A DNA stretch of 64,000 nt from Nephrocerus scutellatus (lineage: Eukaryota; Arthropoda; Insecta; Diptera; Pipunculidae): contig OX352761.1 of assembly GCA_947095585.1 (NCBI GenBank), forward strand, positions 83,257,919 to 83,321,918, read 5' to 3'. The position numbers and the translations under genes are program-made. This document shows, piece after piece, positions 48,432 through 63,400 of the stretch (positions are counted from its first letter, which is position 1; the number at the start of each line of letters is the position of its first letter). The notes under the pieces were generated by a model. That model was not told where the DNA came from, searched no databases, and saw only the letters and a program-made list of their open reading frames with translations.

Positions 48432-51400
48432 TATTTGATAAAATTTTGATGATTATACGAAAATAGTAATTATGATGTGTAGTATACCAAATAAGATGTC
48501 GATATTTAAGAGGTAAGTTCTATTTGGATGATTATGCGCAAAATAGCAATTAAAATTTGTAACATATTTGATAAAATGACGATAATTTGAGGTAAATGGT
48601 GTTTTGATGATTATACGAAAATAGTAATTATAACGTGTAGTTATCAAATAAGATGTCGATAATTAAGAGGTAAGTACTATTTGGGTGCTTATGCGCAAAA
48701 AAGCAATTAAAATTTGTAACATATTAGATAAAAAGACGATAATTTAAGGTAAATGGTTTTTTGATGATTATACGAAAATAGTAATTATAATGTGTAGTAT
48801 ATCAAATAAGATGTCGATAATTAAGAGGTAAATGACGATAATTTAGGGTAAATGGTGTTTGGATGATTATACGAAAATAGTAATTATGATGTGTAGTATA
48901 CCAAATAAGATGTCGATATTTAAGAGGTAAGTTCTATTTGGATGCTTATGCGCAAAATAGCAATTAAAATTTGTAACATAATTGATAAAATGACGATAAT
49001 TTAAGGTAAATGGTGTTTTGATGATTATACGAAAATAGTAATTATTATGTGTAGTATATCAAATATGATGTCGATAATTTAGAGGTTAGTTCTATTTGGA
49101 TGCTTATGCGCAAAATAGCAATTAAAATTTGTAACATATTAAATAAAAAGACGATAATTTAGGGTAAATGGTGTTTTGATGATTATACGAAAATAGTAAT
49201 TATTATGTGTAGTATATCAAAAAAGATGTCGATAATTTAGAGGTTAGTTCTTTTTGGATGCTTTTGCGCAAAATAGCAATTAAAATTTGTACCATATTTG
49301 AAAAAATGACGATAATTTAGGGTAAATGGTGTTTTGATGATTATACGAAAAAAGTAATTATGATGTGTAGTATACCAAATAAGATGTCGATATTTAAGAG
49401 GTAAGTTCTATTTGGATGATTATGCGCAAAAAAGCAATTAAAATTTGTAACGCATTTGATAAAATGACGATAATTTAAGGTAAATGGTGTTTTGATGATT
49501 ATACGAAAATAGTAATTATAATGTGTAGTATATCAAATAAGATGTCGATAATTAAGAGGTAAGTACTATTTGGGTGCTTATGCGCAAAAAAGCAATTAAA
49601 ATTTGTAACATATTAAATAAAAAGACGATAATTTAAGGTAAATGGTGTTTTGATGATTATACGAAAATAGTAATTATAATGTGTAGTATATCAAATAAGA
49701 TGTCGATAATTAAGAGGTAAGTACTATTTGGGTGCTTATGCGCAAAAAAGCAATTAAAATTTGTAACATATTAGATAAAAAGACGATAATTTAAGGTAAA
49801 TGGTGTTTTGATGATTATACGAAAATAGTAATTATAATGTGTAGTATATCAAATAAGATGTCGATAATTAAGAGGTAAATGACGATAATTTAGGGTAAAT
49901 GGTGTTTGGATGATTATACGAAAATAGTAATTATGATGTGTAGTATACCAAATAAGATGTCGATATTTAAGAGGTAAGTTCTATTTGGATGCTTATGCGC
50001 AAAATAGCAATTAAAATTTGTAACATATTTGATAAAATGACGATAATTTAGGGTAAATGGTGTTTGGATGATTATACGAAAATAGTAATTATGATGTGTA
50101 GTATATTAAATAAGATGTCGATATTTAAAAGGTAAGTTCTGTTTGGATGATTATGCGCAAAATATTAATTATAATTTGTAACATTTATTTGATAAAATGA
50201 CGATAATTTAAGGAAAATGGTGTTTTGATGATTATACGAAAATAGTAATCATAATGTGTAGTATATCAAATAAGATGTCGATAATTAAGAGGTGGATGAT
50301 TGTGCGCAAAATATTAATTATAATTTGTAACATTTATTTGATAAAATGACGATAATTTAAGGTAAATGGTATTTTGATGATTATACGAAAATAGTAATTA
50401 TGATGTGTGGTATATCAAATAAGATGTCGATAATTTAGAGGTAAGTTCTATTTGGATGCTTATGCGCAAAATTGCAATTAAAATTTGTAACATATTTGAT
50501 AAAATGACAATAATTTAAGGTAAATGGTGTTTTGATGATTATAGGAAAATAGTAATTATGATGTGTAGTATATCAAATAAGATGTCGATAATTTATAATT
50601 AAGTTCTATTTGGATGCTTATGCGCAAAAAAGCAATTAAAATTTGTAACATATTTGATAAAATGACGATAATTTAAGGTAAATGGTGTTTTGATGATTAT
50701 ACGAAAATAGTAATTATTATGTGTAGTATATCAAATAAGATGTCGATAATTTAGAGGTTAGTTCTATTTGGATGCTTATGCGCAAAATAGCAATTAAAAT
50801 TTGTAACATATTTGATAAAATGACGATAATTTAAGGTAAATGGTGTCTTGATGATTATACGAAAATAGTAATTATTATGTGTAGTATATCAAATAAGATG
50901 TCGATAATTTAGAGGTTAGTTCTTTTTGGATGCTTATGCGCAAAATAGCAATTAAAATTTGTAACATATTTGATAAAATGACGATAATTTAAGGTAAATG
51001 GTGTTTTGATGATTATACCAAAATAGTAATTATAATGTGTAGTATATCAAATAAGATGTCGATAATTTAGAGGTTAGTTCTATTTGGATGCTTATGCGCA
51101 AAATAGCAATTAAAATTTGTAACATATTTGATAAAATGACGATGACGATAATTTAAGGTAAATGGTGTTTTGATGATTATACCAAAATAGTAATTATAAT
51201 GTGTAGTATATCAAATAAGATGTCGATAATTTAGAGGTTAGTTCTATTTGGATGCTTATGCGCAAAATAGCAATTAAAATTTGTAACATATTTGATAAAA
51301 TGACGATAATTTAAGGTAAATGGTGTTTTGATGATTATACCAAAATAGTAATTATTATGTGTAGTATATCAAATAAGATGTCGATAATTTAGAGGTTAGT

Positions 51401-54400
51401 TCTATTTGGATGCTTATGCGCAAAATAGCAATTAAAATTTGTAACATATAAGATAAAAAGACGATAATTTAAGGTAAATGGTGTTTTGATGATTATACGA
51501 AAATAGTAATTATGATGTGTAGTATACCAAATAAGATGTCGATATTTAAGAGGTAAGTTCTATTTGGATGATTATGCGCAAAATATTAATTATAATTTGT
51601 AACATTTATTTGATAAAATGACGATAATTGAAGGTAAATGGTGTTTTGATGATTATACGAAAATATTAATTATGATGTGTAGTATACCAAATAAGATGTC
51701 GATATTTAAGAGGTAAGTTCTATTTGGATGATTATGCGCAAAATATTAATTATAATTTGTAACATTTTTTTGATAAAATGACGATAATTTAAGGTAAATG
51801 GTGTTTTGATGATTATAGGAAAATAGTAATTATGATGTGTAGTATATCAAATAAGATGTCGATAATTTATAATTAAGTTCTATTTGGATGCTTATGCGCA
51901 AAAAAGCAATTAAAATTTGTAACATATTTGATAAAATGACGATAATTTAAGGTAAATGGTGTTTTGATGATTATACGAAAATAGTAATTATTATGTGTAG
52001 TATATCAAATAAGATGTCGATAATTTAGAGGTTAGTTCTATTTGGATGCTTATGCGCAAAATAGCAATTAAAATTTGTAACATATTTGATAAAATGACGA
52101 TAATTTAAGGTAAATGGTGTTTTGATGATTATACGAAAATAGTAATTATTATGTGTAGTATATCAAATAAGATGTCGATAATTTAGAGGTTAGTTCTTTT
52201 TGGATGCTTATGCGCAAAATAGCAATTAAAATTTGTAACATATTTGATAAAATGACGATAATTTAAGGTAAATGGTGTTTTGATGATTATAGGAAAATAG
52301 TAATTATGATGTGTAGTATATCAAATAAGATGTCGATAATTTATAATTAAGTTCTATTTGGATGCTTATGCGCAAAAAAGCAATTAAAATTTGTAACATA
52401 TTTGATAAAATGACGATAATTTAAGGTAAATGGTGTTTTGATGATTATACGAAAATAGTAATTATGATGTGTAGTATATCAAATAAGATGTCGATAATTT
52501 ATAATTAAGTTCTATTTGGATGCTTATGCGCAAAAAAGCAATTAAAATTTGTAACATATTTGATAAAATGACGATAATTTAAGGTAAATGGTGTTTTGAT
52601 GATTATACGAAAATAGTAATTATTATGTGTAGTATATCAAATAAGATGTCGATAATTTAGAGGTTAGTTCTATTTGGATGCTTATGCGCAAAAAAGCAAT
52701 TAAAATTTGTAACATATTTGATAAAATGACGATAATTTAAGGTAAATGGTGTCTTGATGATTATACGAAAATAGTAATTATTATGTGTAGTATATCAAAT
52801 AAGATGTCGATAATTTAGAGGTTAGTTCTTTTTGGATGCTTATGCGCAAAATAGCAATTAAAATTTGTAACATATTTGATAAAATGACGATAATTTAAGG
52901 TAAATGGTGTCTTGATGATTATACGAAAATAGTAATTATTATGTGTAGTATATCAAATAAGATGTCGATAATTTAGAGGTTAGTTCTATTTGGATGCTTA
53001 TGCGCAAAATAGCAATTAAAATTTGTAACATATTTGATAAAATGACGATAATTTAAGGTAAATGGTGTTTTGATGATTATAGGAAAATAGTAATTATTAT
53101 GTGTAGTATATCAAATAAGATGTCGATAATTTAGAGGTTAGTTCTTTTTGGATGCTTATGCGCAAAATAGCAATTAAAATTTGTAACATATTTGATAAAA
53201 TGACGATAATTTAAGGTAAATGGTGTCTTGATGATTATACGAAAATAGTAATTATTATGTGTAGTATATCAAATAAGATGTCGATAATTTAGAGGTTAGT
53301 TCTATTTGGATGCTTATGCGCAAAATAGCAATTAAAATTTGTAACATATTTGATAAAATGACGATAATTTAAGGTAAATGGTGTTTTGATGATTATAGGA
53401 AAATAGTAATTATGATGTGTAGTATATCAAATAAGATGTCGATAATTTATAATTAGGTTCTATTTGGATGCTTATGCGCAAAAAAGCAATTAAAATTTGT
53501 AACATATTTGATAAAATGACGATAATTTAAGGTAAATGGTGTTTTGATGATTATACGAAAATAGTAATTATTATGTGTAGTATATCAAATAAGATGTCGA
53601 TAATTTAGAGGTTAGTTCTATTTGGATGCTTATGCGCAAAAAAGCAATTAAAATTTGTAACATATTTGATAAAATGACGATAATTTAAGGTAAATGGTGT
53701 CTTGATGATTATACGAAAATAGTAATTATTATGTGTAGTATATCAAATAAGATGTCGATAATTTAGAGGTTAGTTCTTTTTGGATGCTTATGCGCAAAAT
53801 AGCAATTAAAATTTGTAACATATTTGATAAAATGACGATAATTTAAGGTTAATGGTGTTTTGATGATTATACCCAAATAGTAATTATAATGTGTAGTATA
53901 TCAAATAAGATGTCGATAATTTAGAGGTTAGTTCTATTTGGATGCTTATGCGCAAAATAGCAATTAAAATTTGTAACATATTTGATAAAATGACGATAAT
54001 TTAAGGTAAATGGTGTTTTGATGATTATACGAAAATAGTAATTATTATGTGTAGTATATCAAATAAGATGTCGATAATTTAGAGGTTAGTTCTTTTTGGA
54101 TGCTTATGCGCAAAATAGCAATTAAAATTTGTAACATATTTGATAAAATGACGATAATTTAAGGTAAATGGTGTTTTGATGATTATACCAAAAAAGTAAT
54201 TATAATGTGTAGTATATGAAATAAGATGTCGATAATTTAGAGGTTAGTTCTATTTGGATGCTTATGCGCAAAATAGCAATTAAAATTTGTAACATATTTG
54301 ATAAAATGACGATAATTTAAGGTAAATGGTGTTTTGATGATTATACGAAAATAGTAATTATTATGTGTAGTATATCAAATAAGATGTCGATAATTTAGAG

Positions 54401-57400
54401 GTTAGTTCTTTTTGGATGCTTATGCGCAAAATAGCAATTAAAATTTGTAACATATAAGATAAAAAGACGATAATTTAAGGTAAATGGTGTTTTGATGATT
54501 ATACGAAAATAGTAATTATGATGTGTAGTATACCAAATAAGATGTCGATATTTAAGAGGTAAGTTCTATTTGGATGATTATGCGCAAAATATTAATTATA
54601 ATTTGTAACATTTATTTGATAAAATGACGATAATTTAAGGTAAATGGTGTTTTGATGATTATACGAAAATAGTAGTTATGATGTGTGGTATATCAAATAA
54701 GATGTCGATAATTTATAATTAAGTTCTATTTGGATGCTTATGCGCAAAATAGCAATTAAAATTTGTAACATATTTGATAAAATGACGATAATTTAAGGTA
54801 AATGGTGTTTTGATGATTATACGAAAATAGTAATTATTATGTGTAGTATATCAAATAAGATGTCGATAATTTAGAGGTTAGTTCTATTTGGATGCTTATG
54901 CGCAAAATAGCAATTAAAATTTGTAACATATTTGATAAAATGACGATAATTTAAGGTAAATGGTGTTTTGATGATTATACGAAAATGGTAATTATTATGT
55001 GTAGTATATCAAATAAGATGTCGATAATTTAGAGGTTTGTTCTATTTGGATGCTTATGCGCAAAATAGCAATTAAAATTTGTAACATATTTGATAAAATG
55101 ACGATAATTTAAGGTAAATGGTGTTTTGATGATTATACGAAAATAGTAATTATTATGTGTAGTATATCAAATAAGATGTCGATAATTTAGAGGTTAGTTC
55201 TATTTGGATGCTTATGCGCAAAATAGCAATTAAAATTTGTAACATATAAGATAAAAAGACGATAATTTAAGGTAAATGGTGTTTTGATGATTATACGAAA
55301 ATAGTAATTATGATGTGTAGTATACCAAATAAGATGTCGATATTTAAGAGGTAAGTTCTATTTGGATGATTATGCGCAAAATATTAATTATAATTTGTAA
55401 CATTTATTTGATAAAATGACGATAATTTAAGGTAAATGGTGTTTTGATGATTATACGAAAATAGTAGTTATGATGTGTGGTATATCAAATAAGATGTCGA
55501 TAATTTATAATTAAGTTCTATTTGGATGCTTATGCGCAAAATAGCAATTAAAATTTGTAACATATTTGATAAAATGACGATAATTTAAGGTAAATGGTGT
55601 TTTGATGATTATACGAAAATAGTAATTATTATGTGTAGTATATCAAATAAGATGTCGATAATTTAGAGGTTAGTTCTATTTGGATGCTTATGCGCAAAAT
55701 AGCAATTAAAATTTGTAACATATTTGATAAAATGACGATAATTTAAGGTAAATGGTGTTTTGATGATTATACGAAAATAGTAATTATTATGTGTAGTATA
55801 TCAAATAAGATGTCGATAATTTAGAGGTTAGTTCTATTTGGATGCTTATGCGCAAAATAGCAATTAAAATTTGTAACATATTTGATAAAATGACGATAAT
55901 TTAAGGTAAATGGTGTTTTGATGATTATACGAAAATAGTAATTATTATGTGTAGTATATCAAATAAGATGTCGATAATTTAGAGGTTAGTTCTATTTGGA
56001 TGCTTATGCGCAAAATAGCAATTAAAATTTGTAACATATTTGATAAAATGACGATAATTTAAGGTAAATGGTGTTTTGATGATTATACGAAAATAGTAAT
56101 TATTATGTGTAGTATATCAAATAAGATGTCGATAATTTAGAGGTTAGTTCTATTTGGACGCTTATGCGCAAAATAGCAATTAAAATTTGTAACATATTTG
56201 ATAAAATGACGATAATTTAAGGTAAATGGTGTTTTGATGATTATACGAAAATAGTAATTATTATGTGTAGTATATCAAATAAGATATCGATAATTTACAG
56301 GTAAGTTCTATTTGGATGCTTATGCGCAAAATAGCAATTAAAATTTGTAACATATTAGATAAAAAGACGATAATTTAAGGTAAATGGTGTTTTGATGATT
56401 ATACCAAAATAGTAATTATGATGTGTAGTATACCAAATAAGATGTCGATATTTAAGAGGTAAGTTCTATTTGGATGATTATGCGCAAAATATTAATTATA
56501 ATTTGTAACATTTATTTGATAAAATGATGATAATTTAAGGTAAATGGTGTTTTGATGATTATACGAAAATAGTAATTATTATGTGTAGTATATCAAATAA
56601 GATGTCGATAATTTAGAGGTTAGTTCTATTTGGATGCTTATGCGCAAAATAGCAATTAAAATTTGTAACATATTAGATAAAAAGACGATAATTTAAGGTA
56701 AATGGTGTTTTGATGATTATACCAAAATAGTAATTATGATGTGTAGTATACCAAATAAGATGTCGATATTTAAGAGGTAAGTTCTATTTGGATGATTATG
56801 CGCAAAATATTAATTATAATTTGTAACATTTATTTGATAAAATGACGATAATTTAAGGTAAATGGTGTTTTGATGATTATACGAAAATAGTAGTTATGAT
56901 GTGTGGTATATCAAATAAGATGTCGATAATTTATAATTAAGTTCTATTTGGATGCTTATGCGCAAAATAGCAATTAAAATTTGTAACATATTTGATAAAA
57001 TGACGATAATTTAAGGTAAATGGTGTTTTGATGATTATACGAAAATAGTAATTATTATGTGTAGTATATCAAATAAGATATCGATAATTTACAGGTAAAT
57101 TCTATTTGGATGCTTATGCGCAAAATAGCAATTAAAATTTGTAACATATTAGATAAAAAGACGATAATTTAAGGTAAATGGTGTTTTGATGATTATACCA
57201 AAATAGTAATTATGATGTGTAGTATACAAAATAAGATGTCGATATTTAAGAGGTAAGTTCTATTTGGATGATTATGCGCAAAATATTAATTATAATTTGT
57301 AACATTTATTTGATAAAATGACGATAATTTAAGGTAAATGGTGTTTTGATGATTATACGAAAATAGTAGTTATGATGTGTGGTATATCAAATAAGATGTC

Positions 57401-60400
57401 GATAATTTATAATTAAGTTCTATTTGGATGCTTATGCGCAAAATAGCAATTAAAATTTGTAACATATTTGATAAAATGACGATAATTTAAGGTAAATGGT
57501 GTTTTGATGATTATACGAAAATAGTAATTATTATGTGTAGTATATCAAATAAGATATCGATAATTTACAGGTAAGTTCTATTTGGATGCTTATGCGCAAA
57601 ATAGCAATTAAAATTTGTAACATATTAGATAAAAAGACGATAATTTAAGGTAAATGGTGTTTTGATGATTATACGAAAATAGTAATTATTATGTGTAGTA
57701 TATCAAATAAGATGTCCATAATTTAGAGGTTAGTTCTTTTTGGATGCTTATGCGCAAAATAGCAATTAAAATTTGTAACATATTTGATAAAATGACGATA
57801 ATTTAAGGTAAATGGTGTTTTGATGATTATACCAAAAAAGTAATTATAATGTGTAGTATATGAAATAAGATGTCGATAATTTAGAGGTTAGTTCTATTTG
57901 GATGCTTATGCGCAAAATAGCAATTAAAATTTGTAACATATTTGATAAAATGACGATAATTTAAGGTAAATGGTGTTTTGATGATTATACGAAAATAGTA
58001 ATTATTATGTGTAGTATATCAAATAAGATGTCGATAATTTAGAGGTTAGTTCTTTTTGGATGCTTATGCGCAAAATAGCAATTAAAATTTGTAACATATA
58101 AGATAAAAAGACGATAATTTAAGGTAAATGGTGTTTTGATGATTATACGAAAATAGTAATTATGATGTGTAGTATACCAAATAAGATGTCGATATTTAAG
58201 AGGTAAGTTCTATTTGGATGATTATGCGCAAAATATTAATTATAATTTGTAACATTTATTTGATAAAATGACGATAATTTAAGGTAAATGGTGTTTTGAT
58301 GATTATACGAAAATAGTAGTTATGATGTGTGGTATATCAAATAAGATGTCGATAATTTATAATTAAGTTCTATTTGGATGCTTATGCGCAAAATAGCAAT
58401 TAAAATTTGTAACATATTTGATAAAATGACGATAATTTAAGGTAAATGGTGTTTTGATGATTATACGAAAATAGTAATTATTATGTGTAGTATATCAAAT
58501 AAGATGTCGATAATTTAGAGGTTAGTTCTATTTGGATGCTTATGCGCAAAATAGCAATTAAAATTTGTAACATATTTGATAAAATGACGATAATTTAAGG
58601 TAAATGGTGTTTTGATGATTATACGAAAATAGTAATTATTATGTGTAGTATATCAAATAAGATGTCGATAATTTAGAGGTTTGTTCTTTGTGGATGCTTA
58701 TGCGCAAAAAAGCAATTAAAATTTGTAACATATTTGATAAAATGACGATAATTTAAGGTAAATGGTGTTTTGATGATTATACGAAAATAGTAATTATTAT
58801 GTGTAGTATATCAAATAAGATGTCGATAATTTAGAGGTTAGTTCTATTTGGATGCTTATGCGCAAAATAGCAATTAAAATTTGTAACATATTTGATAAAA
58901 TGACGATAATTTAAGGTAAATGGTGTTTTGATGATTATACGAAAATAGTAATTATTATGTGTAGTATATCAAATAAGATGTCGATAATTTAGAGGTTAGT
59001 TCTATTTGGACGCTTATGCGCAAAATAGCAATTAAAATTTGTAACATATTTGATAAAATGACGATAATTTAAGGTAAATGGTGTTTTGATGATTATACGA
59101 AAATAGTAATTATTATGTGTAGTATATCAAATAAGATATCGATAATTTACAGGTAAGTTCTATTTGGATGCTTATGCGCAAAATAGCAATTAAAATTTGT
59201 AACATATTAGATAAAAAGACGATAATTTAAGGTAAATGGTGTTTTGATGATTATACCAAAATAGTAATTATGATGTGTAGTATACCAAATAAGATGTCGA
59301 TATTTAAGAGGTAAGTTCTATTTGGATGATTATGCGCAAAATATTAATTATAATTTGTAACATTTATTTGATAAAATGACGATAATTTAAGGTAAATGGT
59401 GTTTTGATGATTATACGAAAATAGTAATTATTATGTGTAGTATATCAAATAAGATGTCGATAATTTAGAGGTTAGTTCTATTTGGATGCTTATGCGCAAA
59501 ATAGCAATTAAAATTTGTAACATATTAGATAAAAAGACGATAATTTAAGGTAAATGGTGTTTTGATGATTATACCAAAATAGTAATTATGATGTGTAGTA
59601 TACCAAATAAGATGTCGATATTTAAGAGGTAAGTTCTATTTGGATGATTATGCGCAAAATATTTATTATAATTTGTAACATTTATTTGATAAAATGACGA
59701 TAGTTTAAGGTAAATGGTGTTTTGATGATTATACGAAAATAGTAGTTATGATGTGTGGTATATCAAATAAGATGTCGATAATTTATAATTAAGTTCTATT
59801 TGGATGCTTATGCGCAAAATAGCAATTAAAATTTGTAACATATTTGATAAAATGACGATAATTTAAGGTAAATGGTGTTTTGATGATTATACGAAAATGG
59901 TAATTATTATGTGTAGTATATCAAATAAGATGTCGATAATTTAGAGGTTTGTTCTTTGTGGATGCTTATGCGCAAAAAAGCAATTAAAATTTGTAACATA
60001 TTTGATAAAATGACGATAATTTAAGGTAAATGGTGTTTTGATGATTATACGAAAATAGTAATTATTATGTGTAGTATATCAAATAAGATGTCGATAATTT
60101 AGAGGTTAGTTCTATTTGGACGCTTATGCGCAAAATAGCAATTAAAATTTGTAACATATTTGATAAAATGACGATAATTTAAGGTAAATGGTGTTTTGAT
60201 GATTATACGAAAATAGTAATTATTATGTGTAGTATATCAAATAAGATGTCGATAATTTAGAGGTTAGTTCTATTTGGATGCTTATGCGCAAAATAGCAAT
60301 TAAAATTTGTAACATATTTGATAAAATGACGATAATTTAAGGTAAATGGTGTTTTGATGATTATACGAAAATAGTAATTATTATGTGTAGTATATCAAAT

Positions 60401-63400
60401 AAGATGTCGATAATTTAGAGGTTAGTTCTATTTGGACGCTTATGCGCAAAATAGCAATTAAAATTTGTAACATATTTGATAAAATGACGATAATTTAAGG
60501 TAAATGGTGTTTTGATGATTATACGAAAATAGTAATTATTATGTGTAGTATATCAAATAAGATATCGATAATTTACAGGTAAGTTCTATTTGGATGCTTA
60601 TGCGCAAAATAGCAATTAAAATTTGTAACATATAAGATAAAAAGACGATAATTTAAGGTAAATGGTGTTTTGATGATTATACGAAAATAGTAATTATGAT
60701 GTGTAGTATACCAAATAAGATGTCGATATTTACGAGGTAAGTTCTATTTGGATGATTATGCGCAAAATATTAATTATAATTTGTAACATTTATTTGATAA
60801 AATGACGATAATTTAAGGTAAATGGTGTTTTGATGATTATACGAAAATAGTAATTATTATGTGTAGTATATCAAATAAGATGTCGATAATTTAGAGGTTA
60901 GTTCTATTTGGATGCTTATGCGCAAAATAGCAATTAAAATTTGTAACATATTTGATAAAATGACGATAATTTAAGGTAAATGGTGTTTTGATGATTATAC
61001 GAAAATAGTAATTATTATGTGTAGTATATCAAATAAGATGTCGATAATTTAGAGGTTAGTTCTATTTGGATGCTTATGCGCAAAATAGCAATTAAAATTT
61101 GTAACATATTTGATAAAATGACGATAATTTAAGGTAAATGGTGTTTTGATGATTATACGAAAATAGTAATTATTATGTGTAGTATATCAAATAAGATGTC
61201 GATAATTTAGAGGTTAGTTCTATTTGGACGCTTATGCGCAAAATAGCAATTAAAATTTGTAACATATTTGATAAAATGACGATAATTTAAGGTAAATGGT
61301 GTTTTGATGATTATACGAAAATAGTAATTATTATGTGTAGTATATCAAATAAGATATCGATAATTTACAGGTAAGTTCTATTTGGATGCTTATGCGCAAA
61401 ATAGCAATTAAAATTTGTAACATATAAGATAAAAAGACGATAATTTAAGGTAAATGGTGTTTTGATGATTATACGAAAATAGTAATTATGATGTGTAGTA
61501 TACCAAATAAGATGTCGATATTTAAGAGGTAAGTTCTATTTGGATGATTATGCGCAAAATATTAATTATAATTTGTAACATTTATTTGATAAAATGACGA
61601 TAATTTAAGGTAAATGGTGTTTTGATGATTATACGAAAATAGTAGTTATGATGTGTGGTATATCAAATAAGATGTCGATAATTTATAATTAAGTTCTATT
61701 TGGATGCTTATGCGCAAAATAGCAATTAAAATTTGTAACATATTTGATAAAATGACGATAATTTAAGGTAAATGGTGTTTTGATGATTATACGAAAATAG
61801 TAATTATTATGTGTAGTATATCAAATAAGATGTCGATAATTTAGAGGTTAGTTCTATTTGGATGCTTATGCGCAAAATAGCAATTAAAATTTGTAACATA
61901 TTTGATAAAATGACGATAATTTAAGGTAAATGGTGTTTTGATGATTATACGAAAATAGTAGTTATGATGTGTGGTATATCAAATAAGATGTCGATAATTT
62001 ATAATTAAGTTCTATTTGGATGCTTATGCGCAAAATAGCAATTAAAATTTGTAACATATTTGATAAAATGACGATAATTTAAGGTAAATGGTGTTTTGAT
62101 GATTATACGAAAATAGTAATTATTATGTGTAGTATATCAAATAAGATGTCGATAATTTAGAGGTTAGTTCTATTTGGATGCTTATGCGCAAAATAGCAAT
62201 TAAAATTTGTAACATATTTGATAAAATGACGATAATTTAAGGTAAATGGTGTTTTGATGATTATACGAAAATGGTAATTATTATGTGTAGTATATCAAAT
62301 AAGATGTCGATAATTTAGAGGTTTGTTCTTTGTGGATGCTTATGCGCAAAAAAGCAATTAAAATTTGTAACATATTTGATAAAATGACGATAATTTAAGG
62401 TAAATGGTGTTTTGATGATTATACGAAAATAGTAATTATTATGTGTAGTATATCAAATAAGATGTCGATAATTTAGAGGTTAGTTCTATTTGGATGCTTA
62501 TGCGCAAAATAGCAATTAAAATTTGTAACATATTTGATAAAATGACGATAATTTAAGGTAAATGGTGTTTTGATGATTATACGAAAATAGTAATTATTAT
62601 GTGTAGTATATCAAATAAGATGTCGATAATTTAGAGGTTAGTTCTATTTGGACGCTTATGCGCAAAATAGCAATTAAAATTTGTAACATATTTGATAAAA
62701 TGACGATAATTTAAGGTAAATGGTGTTTTGATGATTATACGAAAATAGTAATTATTATGTGTAGTATATCAAATAAGATATCGATAATTTACAGGTAAGT
62801 TCTATTTGGATGCTTATGCGCAAAATAGCAATTAAAATTTGTAACATATAAGATAAAAAGACGATAATTTAAGGTAAATGGTGTTTTGATGATTATACCA
62901 AAATAGTAATTATGATGTGTAGTATACCAAATAAGATGTCGATATTTAAGAGGTAAGTTCTATTTGGATGATTATGCGCAAAATATTAATTATAATTTGT
63001 AACATTTATTTGATAAAATGACGATAATTTAAGGTAAATGGTGTTTTGATGATTATACGAAAATAGTAATTATGATGTGTAGTATATCAAATAAGATGTC
63101 GATAATTTAGAGGTTAGTTCTATTTGGATGCTTATGCGCAAAATAGCAATTAAAATTTGTAACATATTAGATAAAAAGACGATAATTTAAGGTAAATGGT
63201 GTTTTGATGATTATACCAAAATAGTAATTATGATGTGTAGTATACCAAATAAGATGTCGATATTTAAGAGGTAAGTTCTATTTGGATGATTATGCGCAAA
63301 ATATTAATTATAATTTGTAACATTTATTTGATAAAATGACGATAATTTAAGGTAAATGGTGTTTTGATGATTATACGAAAATAGTAGTTATGATGTGTGG

